A DNA stretch of 64,000 nt from the NCBI GenBank assembly GCA_031213475.1, contig JARUPZ010000027.1:5650132-5714131 (forward strand), in the 5' to 3' direction. The notes below the pieces were generated by a model that was not told the DNA's origin, did no database searches, and was given only the letters and a program-made list of their open reading frames with translations. The DNA comes from Nereocystis luetkeana (Eukaryota > Sar > Phaeophyceae > Laminariales > Laminariaceae). Shown here one piece after another: positions 22,220 to 32,790 of this stretch (its first letter is position 1; every line of letters starts with the position of its first letter). Made by a program: the position numbers and the translations under genes.

Positions 22220-25044
22220 TAGTAGTAGTATAGGCACCTGGTCAAGAGTGTACCCGGTGAGCTCAAGGAAGCCCTGGCTGGCGAACACGATCGGGTTATC
22301 CGGCAACGTTGGGTCCGTGATGACGAAGTTCTGCTGCGCCGTCTGCAGCGCCTTCACCAACGAGTAGTCCGGATCGTCCAACACCTGGGGAGGCGGAGGC
22401 AGGCAGGGAGGCAAGCACGCAAGCCCGCAAGCAACAGGCGCGGAAAAAAGGGGGGTTCGCGAGCGCTGAAGGTTGAAAAATGTTTGGCTGGGGAATCAGT
22501 TTTTATAAAATTATGAAATACGTCAGTTGTGAGTTCGACTGATTAAACATTAATAGTTGATAACCCAGCTTTGCAAGCTGCGCAATACGTCTCGTCTATA
22601 TCAATTTGTAACCACACAGTCGGTGCGATTGATGCAGACTGCATATAGCAACGGAACACCTGACAAACAACGACAACACTGGCGTCCCCAACGACACCGA
22701 CAAGTGGCACCAACTCAACCAAAAGCAACTACACCAGCAGTACCCACACATAGCGCCAAGATAAGCACAATAATCAACACCAACACAAAACAACCACCAA
22801 CAGTACCAAAACCGAAGTCAGAAACAACAATACCAACGCCATCAACATCAACAAGCAAGACCGCGAACAACACACCGACTCCGCCGCCAACATCAACACA
22901 AACACCACCAATACTACCAAAGTCAACACAACCAGCAGCACCAGCAACACCACCAAAGTCAACAACACTACAGTAGCATTAATACCGACACAACCAACCC
23001 CAGCACAAAACACGACAAAAAACGACCACTATGGACATGAACGCCTCCACCAATAAACACCAACATCAGCAACACCAGCACCCCGCCAGTAGCACACCGT
23101 CACCGACTCCGCCAGCAGCACACCGCCACCGACTCCGCCATCAAATCCAACCACCGACACACGCCACGCCAGCAACACCAAGACGCCAACACCTCCAACA
23201 CCAGCCGTACCGACAACAACACCAACACCACACCAAGCGCGCAAAACAGAAATCGTCAACGCGCGACTGCGCGTGGGGGGGAAGTGGGTTTATTTAGGGG
23301 GGGGGGGGGGGGGGGCACCTTCGTCGCGTCCCCCGGGTTGCTGGCGATAAGGCTCGACGACTCCGTCTGAGCAAGCAACTCCTTAGCCTCGTCCGCTCCA
23401 AGGTTAGCCCGGATGGCTCCCCTCAATTTCTCGTTCTCCTCCTGCAGGGCCGTGACGCTTTTCTGGAGTGACTCCAGCAGAAATTTCTTGCGCACTCGCG
23501 ACCGTTTCGCGTGCTCCCGGTTGCGCTCCCTTGTTTTTTCAAAACGAAATAAACACGGCAAAAAAAAAAATGCCAAAAAAAGGCACATATCAAAACCATG
23601 CGCTCGAGTCGCGGTCACCGACCACTCTGATCGGTAAAAACGGGGGTTTCTAGATGGCGGCTGATCCCTCTCCTGCAGGTGAAACAGTACGTCCGAGCCC
23701 ATGGCTAGCCGACCCGCCACGCTCGGCCCGGCTCCCGCAGCGACGCCACGAACAAAGCCACCGAGTCACGTGTAAAAACACTTATTGAGCAAACCAGCCA
23801 CCAAAGCAAAGTAGTCGCTGCTGCTCGCGGGGATACTGCCGCCGCCGCTACCGCCGCAACGACAACGAAGACGACGATGCTCGTACATGAACGCAACCTA
23901 TTCCTCCAGGAGCAACACGCCAATAGGGCCACGCCCCCTTCGTTTCTCCCTCCCTACCTCCCTTCCTCTCCCCTTCCCCCTCTTTCCCCCCCCTCCCGTG
24001 GCCACCCACCCGCGGCCCCGCGTTCGGACCGCACACTTACCTCCGGTCAAGTCGCTGTTGCTCCGTCATATTCCGTCCTCCCTGCCGGGGCCGCTTCCCG
24101 GCGACGCCCCCACCGCCGCGCTTCCCCGTTCTCTCCTCTTCATCGTCGTCGTCATCAAGCCCCTCCATATCTGTCGGACGCATCTTTAACCCTCCCGCCC
24201 CTGCTCCAGCTCCCGCCCCTCCTCCTGCCGCCCCCCCTCGCCCTCCTCTCGCCGAACCAGACCCTCCTCGCCCCGCTTGCGCCCCTGCCCCTGCCCCCCC
24301 TCTCCCTCCCCCTCTCGCCGCCCCTGCAGCGGATGACGCCGCTGCCGACGCCGACGCCACCACGGTCGCCGCCGCCGTGGCCGGAGACACCTGAGGAACC
24401 CCTGCCCCCAGCCCCCCTCCACCACTACCACCCTGCCCCCCTGCTATCGCCTGAACCCCTGGCCCCGATCCGGCACCGGCAGCGCCGGAAAGGTCCCCCC
24501 CCGCAGCGCTTCTGTCCAAGAACATCGACAGGCCTCCGAGGGGGCTCGCTGCCAGCGGCTGCTGCTGTTGCTGCTGATGCGCCTGCATCAGCCCCGGACT
24601 TGTCCCCGCCGGGACTCCAAGCGGAGTAACGCCGAACGACCCCGCGTTCATCCCGCCCGCGCTCCCGCCGCCGACCCGAATCGCGGCCGAGGGACCCAAT
24701 TCACTCCCTTCTACACTGCCGCCGCCACCACCGCTGACGCTGCCAGCCCCGCCAATACCAGCCCCTTGCCCATCCCCTGATCCTCCCTCTCCTCCCCCTC
24801 CTCCTCCTTCCTCTGCCCCTGCCCCTCCCCCCCCCCCCGCTCCTCCTCCCGCGACATTCCCGGGCGGGTCCAAGCCAAGGAGGTCGCTGCCGTCGCCCTC
24901 CATGAAGCAGTCCGCGAAAATCTCGTCAATGTTGATGTATCTGCTACTGTTCATCGGGCCGCTTCCGCTGCTACCGTCGCCGCCGCCCGCGACGCCAAAG
25001 ATGGGCGCCGGCGGCATGGCGTTCATCCTTGCCGTTTGGTCCAT
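17946..25044 (-). CDS. Aureochrome: blue-light-regulated bZIP-LOV transcription factor
   Basis: Joining six exons gives 567 residues: 25044-24041, 23529-23319, 22384-22238, 19396-19325, 18810-18793 and 18197-17946. The open frame extends upstream to a TTG, but the first ATG is at 25044. Residues 1-320 are Gly/Ala-rich with a conserved-looking acidic segment near the start. The bZIP basic region has NREHAKRSR at 338-346 (N-x7-R signature), followed by a leucine-zipper helix. The LOV domain spans about 414-530, with the flavin-binding motif GRNCRFLQ (photoadduct Cys460) and the conserved Gln523 in NYVGVQ. The C-terminus is Glu/Asp-rich. This order, DNA-binding domain before photosensor, is specific to aureochromes, which bind FMN and alter DNA binding on blue light in the nucleus. 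Subtype (1-4) cannot be assigned here. Confidence 0.93.
18793..18810 (-). CDS. 18-nt microexon of the aureochrome LOV domain
   Basis: Exon 4 ends after KIRK and exon 6 begins with DTSVC, leaving a gap where LOV domains carry about six residues. On the minus strand, ATAG precedes GCCATCGAGAAGGGGATG and GTGAGTGC follows, giving AIEKGM in phase 0 on both sides. The result, KIRK-AIEKGM-DTSVC, restores normal LOV spacing. The strong GTGAGT donor and exact fit make this convincing despite its size. Confidence 0.85.
19010..19275. repeat. GACC tetranucleotide-derived repeat in an aureochrome intron
   Basis: The intron between LOV exon 4 and the microexon is filled with interrupted CCGACCGACCGA units, with longer repeated blocks (GATACGGACAGACGAC / GATACAGACAGACGAC) about 60 bp apart. 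The frames it opens have no meaning. Confidence 0.8.
19635..19701 (-). repeat. Poly(C)-ended repeat family R1, truncated copy
   Basis: A G run (poly(C) on the repeat's own strand) is followed by TCGATACCATTCATGCACGA and CCGTAGTCGTATGACCAT, the terminal sequence of the R1 family described at 32026-32554. Only the poly(C)-proximal end is present. It lies in the aureochrome intron between exons 3 and 4. Confidence 0.65.
20203..20307. mobile_element. MITE family 2, complete palindromic copy
   Basis: Inverted ends of about 25 bp (ACGGGGGACCATAGTTAATA and its complement) flank about 55 bp of AT-rich DNA. The same ends occur at 35279-35388 in the opposite internal orientation. No coding capacity is present. 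It lies in the aureochrome intron between exons 3 and 4. Confidence 0.8.
20725..21012 (-). mobile_element. SINE family 2, copy 1 (uninterrupted)
   Basis: Read on the minus strand, a tRNA-like head (GGTGGCTTGGTAGGTGGTC as D-arm, GTGGGTTCAAGTCTCAC as T-arm, about 20945-21010) leads into a body with GCGCGACAAAAAATAAAGGC, ACGTACC and a G run, ending with GATCGCTGAGGGTAAAACC. The second copy at 31941-32790 is split by another repeat. It lies in the aureochrome intron between exons 3 and 4. Confidence 0.75.
21105..21345 (+). repeat. (TAG)n microsatellite, imperfect
   Basis: Long runs of GTA/TAG with occasional substitutions fill this stretch. Similar runs follow at 21598-21655 and 22013-22080. All lie in the same aureochrome intron. 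Confidence 0.9.
22140..22231 (+). repeat. (TAG)n microsatellite abutting an exon
   Basis: GTA/TAG units run up to 22231, only about six bases from the 5' splice site of aureochrome exon 3 (exon end 22238). On the sense strand the intron therefore begins GTGCCTATACTACTAC and continues as (CTA)n. Confidence 0.9.
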
Positions 25045-28000
25045 GCCGTGGTCTCGAGACACAAAAACGGACAAAAACTAGACGGAAAGGTGCTACTGCC
25101 TTGTGCTGGTGCTGCTATAGTTGCCGGGCGGTATCCCCTCGATCCGTCCGTCCCCCTCTCTCGCCTTGAACTCTTTTTTTTTTCCAACTACAGCAAGTGG
25201 CTGGCCTTTTTTTCCCCCACTGCCTGCCTAGCCTGGCCCTTTCCCAAGAAAGTGTCACGACCCTTTTTCCAAAACTGTGCTGCCTTTTTACGATCGCCTA
25301 ACCTACCTACCTACCTACCTACCGCCTTGCCTTGCCTTCGCCTTCTTTTCTCTTATCTTCCCCTTTATTTTACCCCTTTGCCTTTCTCTTGTCCTCCCTT
25401 TTGCCAGACGTATTTCCCCTTTCCCACCCCACACCCCCTTGACCCGCTGGGCGTTGATGTGCAGCGCGTGCAAAGCCGTTGCCGAGGTGTGCCACAATCA
25501 ACGCCCCAGCCTCCACTCCCGGCCGGAAACTTTCCTGCTGCCCTCGGGGATCTCAGGAGGGAGGGAGGGATGGCGAGTCCCTAGCGTCACCCGCTCGGTT
25601 CGCTCGCTCGGCTCGCTCGCCCGATCACTTGCAGCGGCTTCTCTTGTCCTGTCGTCCATGAACGGGCGCGTCAAAAAGCAGGCCCCGCCATGCCAATGGC
25701 ACGATGAACAGGCGACGGAGGGGGGGGATGGGGCAGGATAAAAAATGGTACTTATTATAAAATTTAAAACAGGGTATCTATCTGGTATATTTATCCCGGT
25801 CAGGGTACGACACATCAGGTTTTGCGAATACGATACCAGGTACCAGGTAGCAAATAGTGCTCGTGTCCGTTCCTGACGTCCAGCACGTCCAAACAGTCGC
25901 GCGAGACGAAATCGAAGGAGGGGTAGGGAGTGCCCGCGCGTGCAGGGGGGGGGAGGGGGGAAGGTCGACAGCACGTTTCTTGCCGTGTGCCCGCTTTTTT
26001 ATCCAACTTCGGAGAAGAGAAGGGCCCAACAAAATACAATCACGAACATTTTGCACGTATATAGCAGATACTGCTGTACGAACCATGCGCTTTTTTTGTA
26101 CTTTGCCGCACATGATAGGCATGGAACTCACCATATATCACGACACAAATAGCAGCAGCAGCAGCAGCAGCAGAGCAGCAGCAGCAGAGCAGCAGCAAAC
26201 TGTTAGGGTTTTGGTACATATACCGGTACGTTGCTGCACGTGTATCCTCCCATGTTACACGATTGCGTACGATATAGATAAAAAGCTGGGGTTTTCCAGC
26301 GGACAGATTAGCGAAAACAGACAAGGAAAATACTTTTTATCCTCCCACGTCACACCTTTTTTACGGATGCGTGTTCGTAGAATCGCCACGGGACTGTCAC
26401 AACTCAGAAGAACCAGAAACGAAAACACAGCTGCGGTAAAAAGCTTTGCATGTGATTGGTGAAGAGCACAGCTGTGGTAAAACGTTGCTTGTGATCGGTA
26501 TTTGGTGGACCCAAAGAGGTTCGGCGGTCACGGTCGGTGGCTTACGCTATAAAAAAATGAGCACACCAGCCAAAAAGTGGGCAGCACAGAGTCTGTAAGT
26601 CCAGAGTCGGTAGCTGTGCGTCCCATGACAGCACGTACAGCAGATACAGAGTGTCGGTGGGTCACTGCCGCGAAAAATTGAGAAACGAAGTGCTCTCAAC
26701 ATCGAGAGTGCTCTCGACACTAAAACCGTTTTTTTTTTTAAAAGCCCTACCTTATTATGCCAGCGGTTCACAACATGAAACCTTATCATGAAGGCTTTGC
26801 ATGAACGGCTTCCTCACGCTTTACGCGAAGCAACCTCAGAAGTGTCCAATATATTCGGGACCAGCAGCAGCAGCAGCAGCAAAAGAAGTGTCCACCACAA
26901 GCACCGGCAGCCTTTTAGACGCGGGGTTTTCCAACAAATGTCGCGAAGGCTTACATGAGTGTGCGGGAAAAGGCAAAAGTCCGCATGGCCGTGAGAGAGC
27001 GGAACGCAAGCCGTGTGCCACGCAAGAGCCGATACTTCTGGGCATTGCAGCAGTAGCGGCTTTGGTCAATTCGTTCATCTACACTGGCCCACAGGACAGA
27101 ATATAATCAAAACGCGTATCACGTGGGTCGTATGCATTACGTGCCGTAGTACCTGATGAGCCTTTGGGATTGCATCCTTGACTACATAAAACCAGAGTTG
27201 AATCTAATCGTCCGAGAGATTTCACTTGTACTACAGTCTGTGGTCACAAAACTACGACACAGGCTATGGCATTATACATACGAGCCGGAGAAACACACGC
27301 GTCACGTAGACACGTAGCAGGTACGAAGAAGGGAGCTGATATCTGAGAATGGCCACCTGTCTCTATCGAGAAACAAATGTAACTCTAAAACGGGCAGCTT
27401 CAACGTCCAAGAGGGCGAAACAATTAAAGTGCTGCTGCATTGGTACAATGGAATTATCGCTGGGAAAAACGTGATCAGCTTCCGCACGCTCGAGCAGTAT
27501 TCGTCCCCACGGGGTTTTTGTTCCCTTGCGCTGCCACTGGCTGACTGCGGCTTTGCTGATAGGTGAGAAAAGGAAATCGGTTTTTGCCCACGAATCGAAC
27601 AGAATGCAGCGGCAAAAGGAAGCAGAGGGGCGAGGGAGAGGACCCACCCTCAATCAACTCAACATTGCCGCCGAGAACTGCCGAGGCGATTATTTATCGT
27701 ACGCACAAGATAGAAGCACAGCAGCTGGAGCAGATTGCAGCAGCAGCAGCAGAAACATGCAGCAGAAGCAGCGGCAGGTCCTATAGCCGCAGCAGGATAC
27801 TGCTGCTGCAGTAGTAGCAACACTGCAAAAGACGAGCGGCTACTTCCCAATCATTTCGAGCATAAGTTGCGGCTGATGATGGTGCGCTTTAAACCAGGTA
27901 GTACAGCAGTACAGCCGGTATACGGCACACAGCCTGACGGCGCCACCGCGCCCGAGCGTTGCGCATCAAGCACGCCCGGGGCCCAACTTGGATGCTTGGC

Positions 28001-28645
28001 AAACAGACCGCGGAGATCTCGCACCGCCGTGCTACTCCGCTGGTGCTGGTGCTGCTGGTGCTGTGTTGGGTGTGCGGGAAGATCGTGACAGTAGGATAAC
28101 TGTGCTGCTGCTGTGGAGAGAGCTGGGAGATGAGAAAATAGAGGAGTGGACAAAAGGGGTTGGGTGTGGGGGTGGTGATGGTCGATTCTCCTCTTCATAT
28201 CTGGCACGGGACTGTCTGGTTTGACCCCGTAACGGGCCAGAAATCCGTTGGATTTCTCCTTCGGGTCCTCGCTCCGTGATTGAGCACACTCATTCGTTAG
28301 AACAACGAAGACGTCGGCAGGTTCAACAACTTTGCTGTTAATAGCTGCACAGTAGCTCAGGTCGATAGTTGTATTCGCCCGAGTATAAACTTCTACGTTT
28401 CGTTGTACAACCCGACGAAAAAAAAACGTTTTTTAAAATAGTAAACTATCCAAAAATACATTTTGAGGGTCAACGCCCGGCTTTCATCTTACCTGGTATT
28501 TACTAATGTACGACGGAGGGCGAAGGGAAGCGGGAACAATCAGTTTGATTTTGAAATATTTATTTTCCGATTCGGGCATGCAATCTGATCAGAACTCGGA
28601 ATTACATAATAATTTCATAATTTCTGCCAACTGCTGTGCTTCGCA
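25045..28645. other. Spacer upstream of the aureochrome
   Basis: I see no gene supported here. It includes the likely aureochrome promoter next to 25045, a (TACC)n run at about 25303-25323, a CAG-type repeat at 26151-26198, a shorter CAG run at 26861-26881, and poly(G)/poly(C) runs. Many 60-120-codon frames occur on both strands without domains. The direction of 25045 onward agrees with a 5' flank of a minus-strand gene, but I cannot identify a TATA box with confidence. Confidence 0.4.
26151..26198 (+). repeat. CAG trinucleotide repeat, interrupted
   Basis: About 15 CAG/GCA units with two GAG-type interruptions. It is not in any supported coding exon. Confidence 0.85.
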
Positions 28646-28848
28646 ATGGAAATAGAGTTCATTTTACTTTCCGGGTTCGGGCACATGATATTTTTTCGGG
28701 AACACGACATAGACCTGGTACACTCTACGCGCAGTATATTGTGATCCGCCCCATTGCGTCGAATATTGCACACCTCCGACAGATCATCGATCCTCACTGC
28801 ATGATCTACAGCAGTAGGTATTTCAAGGCATGTCCATTCCCGATCTTA

Positions 28849-28940
28849 ACCCCTTTAGAACCGCAGTCCCGTTTTGGGGACAGATTACTTAGACTTTGAG
28901 TGGTTTATCCCCAAAACGGGACTGCGGTTCTAAAAGGGTT
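28849..28940. mobile_element. MITE family 1, copy 1
   Basis: A near-perfect inverted repeat of about 92 bp has ends AACCCYTTTAGAACCGCAGT and its complement around a short AT-rich centre. It is bordered by TTAA on the left and ATTAA on the right. Other copies are at 28944, 31851, 36990 and 37438. Confidence 0.85.
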
Positions 28941-28943
28941 ATT

Positions 28944-29044
28944 AACCCTCTTAGGACCGCAGTCTCGTTTACGGTGTTTACGGGACAAACCGGTCAATTT
29001 TAGGCCTTGTGCCGCCAAAACGGGACTGCGGTCCTAAAAGGGTT
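28944..29044. mobile_element. MITE family 1, copy 2 (adjacent to copy 1)
   Basis: This is a diverged copy with the same ends (TTAACCCTCTTAGGACCGCA ... TGCGGTCCTAAAAGGGTTAA) and a longer centre. It starts within a few bases of the end of copy 1, so the two form a tandem pair sharing a TTAA-like junction. Confidence 0.8.
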
Positions 29045-30929
29045 AACAGTAGTAGCAGTATCATCTCGTCTGCCCGAAATCGGAAAATAAACAATTAACT
29101 CTATTTCCATACCTGGTATATAATTTCTCGTCTGCCCGAACTCCGAAAACAAACAATTAACTCTATTTCCATATCTATAAATTTTAGTGATGCATGAAAG
29201 TTATTCTCAACTCTGTCGTCCGCGAATCGCGAATCGCGACTCACGAATCACTGCTCTTTATATTCAAGTCATATTTATTTTTCGGGCGAAAGCCAAAAAC
29301 AGGTACCATGGATGGTACAGGTACTACAAACCTGTTCCATCTGAGCCAAAAACAGGTACCAGGTACCAGGCCGGATTGATTGATTTTTGCACGGCGAGTA
29401 TGTCATGAAATCTTAGGGACTTGGGGGTGATATTACCAATTGGATATTTTACTATTAATATTAACAGCACAGAGTGGACGCACGTACGATAACGAATGAA
29501 AGCGCTTGCAGCTCTCTGGGCGTGGAGAGGGGGGATTATCAAGTTTCTGAACTCGGGGAGACGAAATTATCCACTGCTTACGGAAACAAGCTCACGATGC
29601 CAGGTGGGACCCGTACAATCTGCATGATCTATTAATAGCGCATGTTTCAGGGGTGAATCTGTCCTACACCTACGGGTGAGTCTGCCCTGCACCTACAAAT
29701 CATGCACAACCTCTCACAATGGTAGGCGAGGAATCAGTACCGTAGATGATCGATAAATCCTGCAGATCATGATCTATTCGAGGTGTGGAATACCGCAATC
29801 GAACTTCGAACAATGTTTTGGCGTCGTTCGACACCCCAACGCCACCATAGATGTCAGGACACATATCAAGCCACGCAAAATGTGTGCTGTGAAGGGTGTG
29901 AGTGTTCCACACTAAAACCTAGTAGTTTGGTGTGCCCGAAGACGGAAAATAACTAATTACCTCTATTTCCAGTACGAAATAATTAAATTGAAATCCAGGT
30001 CAATTTGTTTAATCGTTTTGGTCAGGTACGTAGCATTTCCGAATCGGAAAAAAAAAAATAATTACAGCAAGTTTCCTCGAAGATTTTGATATTTGAAACG
30101 AGGTTTGCACTTTGCATCACACTCTGGACCTCTAGCTTTGCCTCTGCTTCACTGCGTTTGGTGTCGGTCAAGGCATGTCGAGGCAAAAGTTGCAGTTTGT
30201 CAAGGGGTGAAAGTGCTGTCTCCTGACATCTTTGAACCCCACCACCTACGATCGCCCTCTGGTATGCTCCTACTATATGATTGGCCGTGATGTTCATGGC
30301 GTTGGTTGGCAGTTTGCAGGTTTGTGCGTTTTCTTAATTCTCATTCTTATTACATGATATAGCACCGGTAGTATCAACAGCGTTCGAGTGTAACCACACC
30401 GGGGCGATCGGTTCATGGTATTCACAGACGGTACAAGGTGCTACGCCGGCGGCCTGGACGGCCGCCGGTCGCAGACTCGCGTGAAGGGAGTATAAGGTAT
30501 GAGGAGTAGGAGGAGGCTGAGACTCGATGCCAAGGGATTGAGAGCGTGCGCCCCGCACTCACCTCTGAGAAGCGTGACATGATTGGGTGTCTTCATAAGA
30601 ACAGCGAATCGATAAATCAACAGACGGCAGAATGCTGACGATTACGTGCCGACGAACCGAAAAGCGGCGGAATTCTAGAAAGGCGGTGTAACTAACTCCG
30701 AGCTCAGGCTCAGGGAGGACGCGATGACCGACAACGCAGCTCCGTAAAAAGGGGCCGCCAAAGCAGCTGCTGTGGCAGTACTGCTGCAGCTGTACATCTC
30801 CGGAGCCACGTGTTACAGCTCCACTGCTGCTGCCGCTGTACGAGAGCGTACACACCATAAGTGCTGCTGGCTATAGGTGACATGCTATATCTCTCTCGTA
30901 CATATCCCGGGCATATTTTTTTTTTGGGT

Positions 30930-31327
30930 GGCATTTCTCAACCAAGCCTGCATGGCATGTGCTATCGGGGCGTTCCATCGATGCCCCAGACACAACCACC
31001 CGCGCAGCCCCCCACGATGACGACGCCGGCCGAGCAGGCGACCCTCCCCATGGGTCGGAGGTCGGAGAGGACGTGCCGGAAAGAACCACGCGAATGCACA
31101 CACCCTGTCGAGAGCCCATGGCCCAGAACACTGACAGGGCAGGGATTTTCGGAGATTCCTTCGTAGATCTCAACGTCAAGGCTTCGCGCGTTCGCCACGG
31201 CACTGACCGGGCGGATTCCCCGACGCCGGGCGTTTTAGGCGGAAAAGGGAAACGCCCCGGCGAAGAAACCGCGCGGAAATACGGTCAGAGGCGGGAGAGA
31301 TCCGCCGACCAAGAACGGATCGGGTAA
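30930..31327 (+). CDS. Uncharacterised GC-rich ORF island, possible relic
   Basis: A GC-rich block in AT-richer surroundings keeps a plus frame open for about 120 codons, ending at a TAA at 31325. The product is rich in Arg, Asp, Thr, Pro and Gly, with a more protein-like middle (AGIFGDSFVDLNVKASRVRH). Minus frames over the same block are also open. I do not recognise it. A fragment of a mobile-element structural gene or an isolated exon are possible, and it may equally be chance. Confidence 0.2.
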
Positions 31328-31850
31328 GGCTGACGATCATTATAAGTATATTTATTGCATTTTTGTGGTATATGTACCTACTGTAGTATGTTGATGTTTC
31401 TGCACCAGCCCAAGCAAGACATGTACCAGGTACGAGTGTAGGAGTAGGGTAGCACGAGTGCAGGAATACGGTAAAATCTTCTGGAGGGAGGTCATGAAAT
31501 TAAACTAGGTCGCTTGACCTTTTGTTATTTCTGGTGACTGTTACCAGGTACCAGGTACCTTGCATCATACCTGGTACTATTAATACTAAATACCTGGTAC
31601 TGTATGTACTTGGAAGGTAAATCGTACGAGAAAAGAGTTACAGCTGTAGACCAGGTATGCTGTTTTGCTGGTGTTTGTAAGTACCTCTACATTTCGTCTC
31701 CCCGATTTCGTGTGGCCTTTAGTGTGCCCGAAGACGGAAACTAAACAATTAACTCTATTTTCAGTACGAATTTAACAAAATTGAAATCTCGTCGCTCTGA
31801 GTTCAGAAAATAAGTAATCCCCCCCGGTTTTCTTCTTCTTTTTCAATGAT

Positions 31851-31940
31851 CACTAGGACCGCAGTCCCGATTGGGGGACAATTTACTTCGAATTTCAGTG
31901 GTTTGTCCCCAAAACGGGACTGCGGTTCTAAAAGGGTTTA
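31851..31940. mobile_element. MITE family 1, copy 3
   Basis: Inverted ends ACTAGGACCGCAGTCCCG and CGGGACTGCGGTTCTAAA surround a short centre. The right end abuts the start of the SINE family 2 copy at 31941. Confidence 0.8.
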
Positions 31941-32790
31941 ACTCGTGGGAGCTTTTTACCCTCAGCGGTCTTCTGCGTCTGGGCAAGCCGTCGTCACAGG
32001 TCTCGTTCTTCCCCCCCCCCCCCTTTTTTATAGGTTGGGTAGGTGTCGATTGGCAACGACACTGTAAAACATGCCGCTCACTACGTGAGCTAGACAACCA
32101 GGGTACCGTTTTTTTCTTGTTTTTTTTTGGCGGTCGCTCACAGCTGGTTGTCGAGTTAGATCATTTGTGCGAGGTAAAGAACCTTTACACCGCACAAGGG
32201 AATTGATCGTATCACGTGGTGTTCAAGGTAAGGCACCCAAGAGGCAGTTACATAGTACTCCCATTGCTGTCTCTGGAAATGCCTACACCGGAAATTAAAC
32301 CAACTCATTGAAGCTGTCGTCCATATGCAAGTCCGCCTCAAAAGCGGTTCTTAGTAGGATGCAGCTCACCCTTCATGCGACTCGCCAGACACCTCACGGC
32401 GCTTCGCGCTTGGTGCAAGCAATGTCTGCCTGGTCGGTGAAAACCCGACATGCTCCGTCCCGGCATTGTAGGGATGCGAGGGTCTATGGTCATACGACTA
32501 CGGCCATGCATGAGATCGAGTACATCTCTCCTATCGAGTACACCCCCCCCCCCCGATACGTGCCTTCATTTTTTGTCGCCCGTAAGCTTCAGAATTCCCA
32601 CTGCTATTAATAGTCGATTTCATCGATTGCACTCGTAGCCAACTCACGCTTTCGCGCTTTCCGCTATTAATAATCATTTTTTATGCAAGCAAAAGTCCTT
32701 GCGTAGGAGTATGCACTCGGTGAGACTTGAACCCACGAAATTGATCTTAGTAGGCGCGCCGACCACCTACCAAGCCACCAGGGTCACATG
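31941..32790 (-). mobile_element. SINE family 2, copy 2, interrupted by an R1 repeat
   Basis: The two halves lie at 31941-32025 and 32555-32790. Together they match the uninterrupted copy at 20725-21012, including the tRNA-like head (GTGGGTTCAAGTCTCACC, about 32720-32785, minus strand) and the ACCCTCAGCGGTCTTCTG end. The break falls exactly in the poly(C) tract of the SINE, where a complete R1 repeat (32026-32554) is inserted. Confidence 0.78.
32026..32554 (+). mobile_element. R1 dispersed repeat, full-length copy ending in poly(C)
   Basis: About 525 bp, beginning TATAGGTTGGGTAGGTGTCG and ending CTCCTATCGAGTAC followed by C12. Internal blocks include GCGGCATG...GTGAGCTAGACAACCA near the start, GCAGCTCACCCTTCATGCGA in the middle and GACATGCTCCGTCCCGGCAT near the end. 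Other copies retain the poly(C) end and are shortened from the other side. It has no ORF. The terminal 60 bp vaguely resembles reversed 5S rRNA text, which I do not consider proven. Confidence 0.75.

Larger units (their letters stand above)
28646..31768. repeat. Short dispersed repeat with GCCCGAA / CTCTATTTCCA core, several copies
   Basis: A motif of about 40 bp (GCCCGAAGACGGAAAATAAA followed by CAATTAACTCTATTTCCA) occurs at about 29068-29112, 29128-29172 (61 bp apart), 29933-29972 and 31724-31766 on the plus strand. An inverted copy is at about 28646-28686, with a partial inverted copy near 28556-28580. It has no coding capacity and its class is unknown. Confidence 0.7.

Noticed and set aside
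23877..24629. 250-codon Pro/Leu-rich plus frame
   Set aside because: It is antisense to the Gly/Ala-rich first exon of the aureochrome.
25045..25074. Upstream extension of the aureochrome start to 25074
   Set aside because: The codon at 25074 is TTG, not ATG. The first ATG in frame is at 25044.
32450..32545. 5S rRNA gene or 5S-derived repeat on the minus strand of R1
   Set aside because: CCATAGACCC...CGCATCCC resembles the start of 5S rRNA, but no internal control boxes or full-length fold are evident. The resemblance is too short to claim.
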